In this document: positions 6,073 to 9,197 of the stretch, in pieces
How positions within the stretch are numbered: position 1 is the stretch's first letter
Layout of the letters: every line of letters starts with the position of its first letter
Assembly: GCA_000991205.1 (NCBI GenBank)
Contig: LBRC01000027.1
Location: forward strand, 1 to 9,197
Direction of reading: 5' to 3'
DNA length: 9,197 nucleotides
Origin: Parcubacteria group bacterium GW2011_GWA2_36_10
GTDB taxonomy: Bacteria; Patescibacteriota; Patescibacteriia; UBA1558; GWA2-36-10
Position numbers and translations under genes: made by a program
Notes under the pieces: model-generated
Databases searched by the model: none
What the model was told of the DNA's origin: nothing
The model's input: only the letters and a program-made list of their open reading frames with translations

Positions 6073-6137
6073 CTATTGCCTTGATCCATCTTTGGCAGGG
6101 GTGTTTCGATCCAAAATAAATGGATGGTCACACTTGT

Positions 6138-6167
6138 ATAAAATGCGTGCGATCAGTACCTGGTCAA
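6138..6167 (-). promoter_or_regulatory. Candidate promoter for the TR RNA
   Basis: On the minus strand, TTGACC (6167-6162) is followed after 18 bases by TTTTAT (6143-6138). A start near 6130 would give a leader of about 60 bases before the TR. The -35 box is good and the -10 box is weak, so this is a candidate only. If transcription continued past the hairpin at 5952-5918, the same RNA could also carry RT. Confidence 0.35.
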
Positions 6168-6249
6168 ATGACTCGCACCAGACCAAGACAAGTCGTTTCT
6201 ATTTTTTGGGGCGAACCGATATTTGTAAAAAACAAACCAGTTGCATTAG

Positions 6250-6257
6250 CCCCCCCC
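6250..6257. repeat. C8 homopolymer between TR and target gene
   Basis: Eight consecutive Cs lie in the non-coding stretch between the TR leader and the 60-bp repeat. No gene or clear promoter overlaps it. It is noted because a second long C run in this AT-rich sequence lies in the same DGR. Confidence 0.5.
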
Positions 6258-6267
6258 TGCTATAATA

Positions 6268-6327
6268 AATTTTCCACCTTTCGACTCTCCCTCGACAAGC
6301 TCGGGATCGCTCAAGGCCAAAGACCAA
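6268..6327. repeat. 60-bp perfect direct repeat, copy 1, downstream of the target gene
   Basis: This is identical to 9138-9197, where the window ends, so the repeat may be longer. It includes TCTCCCTCGACAAGCTCGGG, which can fold into a short imperfect stem (CTCGA...TCGGG with one G-T pair). It lies 20 bases beyond the target stop codon and 34 bases beyond the VR. In other DGRs, a hairpin just downstream of the VR helps target recognition; that role here is inference. Confidence 0.9.
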
Positions 6328-6347
6328 AAATCCAAAGATTCCAATTT

Positions 6348-9107
6348 TTAAGAGAAACGAACCAGAGGACGAAAGCCTAAGTAATCACACCGACCGCCAG
6401 ACGAATCATAGCTCACGCGGGACAAGCCACCAGAGCCAGAGTCGCCACCACCCAAGCGCCTACCGCTTAAATCTTTGATTCCTTGATCTTCAAACCATTC
6501 CCAAGTATCTGTCTCGCCCCACTCGGGATAAAAAGCGTTACCAAGGATGTTAAATTCTATGGCTCGCAAATAGCTAAGTTGGGCTGGATCTATGGCTAAA
6601 ACTTTAGCTAAGGCTATTTTTAATTCTGGTTTAGCTAGCTCATCAGCCGAAATATTAAATCTAGAGCCTGGTAGCTTATAATCTTCAATAACACCAGCTT
6701 GACGAAGCTTGGTAATCGCCGTAGCAAAAGGATCATCTTTATACATTTGTTCACCATTATCATAGGCTGGTTTAGGGCTAGCATCTACCAATACCCAGCC
6801 AGCTGTCAAGGTCTGACCGTTGGCTACTAAATTTCCTTTGGTAATTTGCTCATAAAACCAAGTCTCGGGCTTAGTTTTCCAGCCGGGATAGTTTTGACTT
6901 TTAGACATATCCATGGCTGGTAAATATCTTAGTTTAAAGCCCAAACTTTCCCAATGTGCTATTTTTTCTTTGGTAATTTCAGCTGGTATTGGTGGGATAT
7001 CAATTACTTGACCAAAAAAAGCTTCTAAAGACTGTTTTTCAGTAGCTATGAGCTCGATCTCAAAACTAGTCTTGCTAGGCCTGGACTCAATGACATGGGG
7101 CTTATATGGCACGAAAATAGGATCTCCAGTTTTTTTGGCAAGGCCACGATACTGGACAAACTCACCGTCAGACTTGGCCTGAATTACTTGGCCGGGCGTC
7201 AGTTGCCTTGACCCTTCGGCGTATGGTGCTAGCCGATACTCGACTCGTTCACCTTCAGCATTGATCAAATAGCTCTCTGTCAAAACCGGCTCCTCGCTAA
7301 CCAGCTCTTTATAATGCACACGCGGTGAGAACTTACCAAGCTCCACCGGCGTCAAGTTTTCAAACTGATGTTCAGCGATAGCTGCTTGCTCTATACCAGC
7401 TGGACTAACATCGATGCCAAAATGCCTAAAAAATTCTTTGACCAATACTCTATCTTCGACCGAGTAAGCTTGCTTGGAAAGAAACTCTTTGTCCAGCTTA
7501 CTGATCACAAATGACTCTAAATTTTGTGAATAGCCTATAGTGCGATATTCTTTTAGCCAGTTCACTAGCGAGCCAATGTCAATAATAAGGTCTTTGACAA
7601 ATTGCCCCTCACCCTTGACTTTCAAGACAGTTTCGCGATGAGAATATGATTTATTAATCTCATTAATTGCCCCAGCAAAACGCCAGAGAAAAGCTCCAGC
7701 CGGCATAGTGCGACCAGCGGCATCTACTTTTTCTTGACACAACTCACGAAGACGGACTGTGCGTTTTACTTCTTGTCCTGATTCGAAAACTGTCTCAAGC
7801 TCCTCTCGATCTTCAAACTGGGGTGCGACTTCACTAGTAGCTGCTCGTAAGCGACCATTATCATCCATCAAAGCAGAGAGCATCGCCTCATATAATTCAG
7901 GCTCTTCGTCGGTCTGTTTCAGATAATCTAAATCAACTTTAGCAAATTTGCGTAAAACTTCTGGCGGTATTTTGGTACGAGAGTATCGCTCTGAAGCAAG
8001 ATTGACCATAGCGGTATAGAGAAAATGTGACCCAACAACAACATCTTCATTTGTGACCGGCATCTTAATGCGTTTACCAGGCGTCCAAGCAGCAATACGT
8101 GCTAGTCGTTCAGTTTGCTCGGCGGCCGGTAGTAGATTAAACTCATCATCAGCGACAATGCTACCTGCATGACTAGGTTTTTGCTCAAGCGTCGTGGCCT
8201 TGCCTGTCACCGCTTCACCGATTTCAGCATAACGATAATAAGTATTCATCAGTGTGCCGTCAGCTGCAATATCACGTTTTGCTATTAAATCTTGAAAACG
8301 CACATCTTTACCAGGTGTTTGATTGACTGGCCGGCCAGTCAAAGTCATGGCCACTTCTTCTACTAATCTAGTCTTACCGGTGCCTGACTCTCCAGATAAA
8401 AGCACTGGCTTACCACCTAAGGCGGCTGTTTCCATTTCTTCCAAAGCAGCTCGCCTACTAGGTAGCCACAAAAAGCCATCGCTTGCTAGCTCTTGAGAAT
8501 ATTCACGCAGATTGTCATATTGAGCGTAAGCGGCTAGCTGTGGATTTTCGCTAATAACAACGGCTAATTCTTGTCTTAATGCCATAAGACGCCGACGATT
8601 AACCTCAAATAGTATAGCGTCAGATTCTGACAGAGAAGCCCCACGGCTAGAGAATATTTTTTTTGCCGTGACATCCACGGCCGACATAGCTTCATGAATC
8701 TGTTGCTGTAAAGCTTTATACTTTTCCCAATCGCCGTTAATGCCCTTTACTTCCTGTAGATGATGTTGGTTGGCCTGAAGATAAGTAACACGGACATCTT
8801 CATCGGCATACAAAGCTTTGAGCAAGCTAATACTACCTGCTAATTCAGAAACTTGCTGTTGCACTGTTTCGTTCCTTTTGTGGACTTTACTAGCATTTAC
8901 ACCTCTTTTAACCTCTTGAAATAATGCCCAAAGAGTTTCCGCTTTTTGTTCTCTGGACATAAAGCTCAAATCAACGACTTGAGGAAAAATTTCGCCAAAC
9001 TCTTGACTAGCATTCAGCTGTTCTAAATACAAAGCAATTGGGTCAATTCTTACTTTCTCCAAATTTCCCTCCTGCAGGGTATTAAATTGTGGCATTTGTT
9101 CAGGCAT
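6348..9107 (-). CDS. DGR target protein: AAA+ ATPase with C-terminal lectin-like variable domain
   Basis: The protein has 919 residues, no signal peptide and no membrane helix, so it is likely cytoplasmic. Residues 1-210 are mostly helical with coiled-coil character. Residues about 215-400 are a MoxR/AAA_5-like ATPase: Walker A GESGTGKT (239-246), Walker B IVADDEF (317-323), sensor-like TAMVN (365-369). Residues 410-690 are a poorly characterised linker. The C-terminal part, from about 690, resembles the formylglycine-generating-enzyme/C-type lectin fold used by DGR targets, with a closing LGFRPL (910-915). The VR encodes residues about 880-915, at the extreme C-terminus as usual. Eleven residues there differ from the TR-encoded version. 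The family logic is a constant ATP-driven engine with a rapidly diversified binding tip. The start is ATG at 9107, with no Shine-Dalgarno sequence; 30 bases upstream begins the second 60-bp repeat. What the variable tip binds cannot be read from the sequence. Confidence 0.9.
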   Translation of the reverse strand: MPEQMPQFNTLQEGNLEKVRIDPIALYLEQLNASQEFGEIFPQVVDLSFMSREQKAETLWALFQEVKRGVNASKVHKRNETVQQQVSELAGSISLLKALYADEDVRVTYLQANQHHLQEVKGINGDWEKYKALQQQIHEAMSAVDVTAKKIFSSRGASLSESDAILFEVNRRRLMALRQELAVVISENPQLAAYAQYDNLREYSQELASDGFLWLPSRRAALEEMETAALGGKPVLLSGESGTGKTRLVEEVAMTLTGRPVNQTPGKDVRFQDLIAKRDIAADGTLMNTYYRYAEIGEAVTGKATTLEQKPSHAGSIVADDEFNLLPAAEQTERLARIAAWTPGKRIKMPVTNEDVVVGSHFLYTAMVNLASERYSRTKIPPEVLRKFAKVDLDYLKQTDEEPELYEAMLSALMDDNGRLRAATSEVAPQFEDREELETVFESGQEVKRTVRLRELCQEKVDAAGRTMPAGAFLWRFAGAINEINKSYSHRETVLKVKGEGQFVKDLIIDIGSLVNWLKEYRTIGYSQNLESFVISKLDKEFLSKQAYSVEDRVLVKEFFRHFGIDVSPAGIEQAAIAEHQFENLTPVELGKFSPRVHYKELVSEEPVLTESYLINAEGERVEYRLAPYAEGSRQLTPGQVIQAKSDGEFVQYRGLAKKTGDPIFVPYKPHVIESRPSKTSFEIELIATEKQSLEAFFGQVIDIPPIPAEITKEKIAHWESLGFKLRYLPAMDMSKSQNYPGWKTKPETWFYEQITKGNLVANGQTLTAGWVLVDASPKPAYDNGEQMYKDDPFATAITKLRQAGVIEDYKLPGSRFNISADELAKPELKIALAKVLAIDPAQLSYLRAIEFNILGNAFYPEWGETDTWEWFEDQGIKDLSGRRLGGGDSGSGGLSRVSYDSSGGRCDYLGFRPLVRFS
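6362..6468 (-). repeat. DGR variable repeat (VR) in the 3' end of the ATPase gene
   Basis: This 107-bp partner of the TR at 5966-6072 is offset by 396 bases. The 16 substitutions all correspond to TR adenines and produce 11 amino-acid changes and no silent change: K to R, Asn to G, D, S, R, D, G, C and Y, and Asp to G twice. The invariant end (6362-6382) codes for the conserved LGFRPL strand. The gene ends four codons and a stop beyond the VR. Confidence 0.97.
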
Positions 9108-9137
9108 ATTTTTTTATAAAAAAATTTTGTTAAATGT

Positions 9138-9197
9138 AATTTTCCACCTTTCGACTCTCCCTCGACAAGCTCGGGATCGCTCAAGGCCAAAGACCAA
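9138..9197. repeat. 60-bp perfect direct repeat, copy 2, at the right window edge
   Basis: This is the same sequence as 6268-6327 without a mismatch, running off the window. In copy 1 the plus-strand continuation leads within about 35 bases into a VR. By analogy, copy 2 may mark the 3' flank of another minus-strand DGR target gene beyond 9197. Confidence 0.9.

Noticed and set aside
5853..6131. Open frame of 92 codons on the minus strand across the TR
   Set aside because: Its reading is the TR in the target gene frame plus flanks. It has no ribosome binding site, overlaps the avd 3' end and reads through the hairpin. It is a template, not a protein gene.
6120..6380. Open frame of 86 codons on the plus strand
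   Set aside because: It runs over the candidate TR promoter, the C8 tract and the 60-bp repeat, and into the antisense of the VR. It has no recognisable protein pattern.
1..9197. CRISPR array, tRNA or rRNA genes
   Set aside because: No regularly spaced short repeats and no cloverleaf or rRNA-like stretches were seen by eye; no covariance search could be run.

Overview
The window is AT-rich and gene-dense. It looks like a chromosome segment from a candidate phyla radiation (Patescibacteria-type) bacterium. The grounds are indirect: short intergenic gaps, mostly no Shine-Dalgarno sequence ahead of starts, small surface proteins of the kind common in that group, and a diversity-generating retroelement (DGR) whose target is a large ATPase. 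No taxonomic marker is complete, so the assignment is tentative. Nearly every gene is on the minus strand; the clear exception is the DGR accessory gene avd.

Left part (1-3400, transcribed right to left). A cobalamin riboswitch (about 3400-3309) is followed by an intrinsic terminator (3240-3216) and a small gene with a twin-arginine-like signal (3175-2828). After a strong hairpin comes a secreted protein (2753-1117) with a transcobalamin-like layout: an alpha-toroid repeat region followed by a DUF4430/transcobalamin C-terminal-like domain. A single-base frameshift interrupts its last domain. A membrane-anchored Ig-like protein (1110-574), a small one-helix membrane protein (526-179) and the start of prfB (release factor 2, 164 to beyond position 1) follow. 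The inferred theme is B12 sensing and capture at the cell surface.

Middle (3476-4490). A class II Fic protein with an N-terminal helix-turn-helix sits behind a good sigma70-type promoter. A perfect 14-bp palindrome fills the gap between its -35 and -10 boxes, and a second copy lies just upstream, which suggests autoregulation.

Right part (4560-9197): a DGR. It contains a DGR-type reverse transcriptase (YADD, LGNLTSQ), an Avd four-helix accessory protein on the opposite strand, a 107-bp template repeat (TR, 5966-6072) and a 107-bp variable repeat (VR, 6362-6468). The VR forms the C-terminus of a 919-residue AAA+ ATPase with a C-type-lectin-like end. TR and VR differ at 16 positions. All 16 are adenines in the TR, and all 16 change the protein in the target reading frame, so adenine-directed mutagenesis has acted here. 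A C10 tract lies where the 5' ends of RT and avd overlap head to head. Removing one C restores an ATG start to both genes at once, so it is either a homopolymer error or a shared on/off switch. A perfect 60-bp repeat lies downstream of the target gene and again at the right window edge, which predicts a second target gene just outside.
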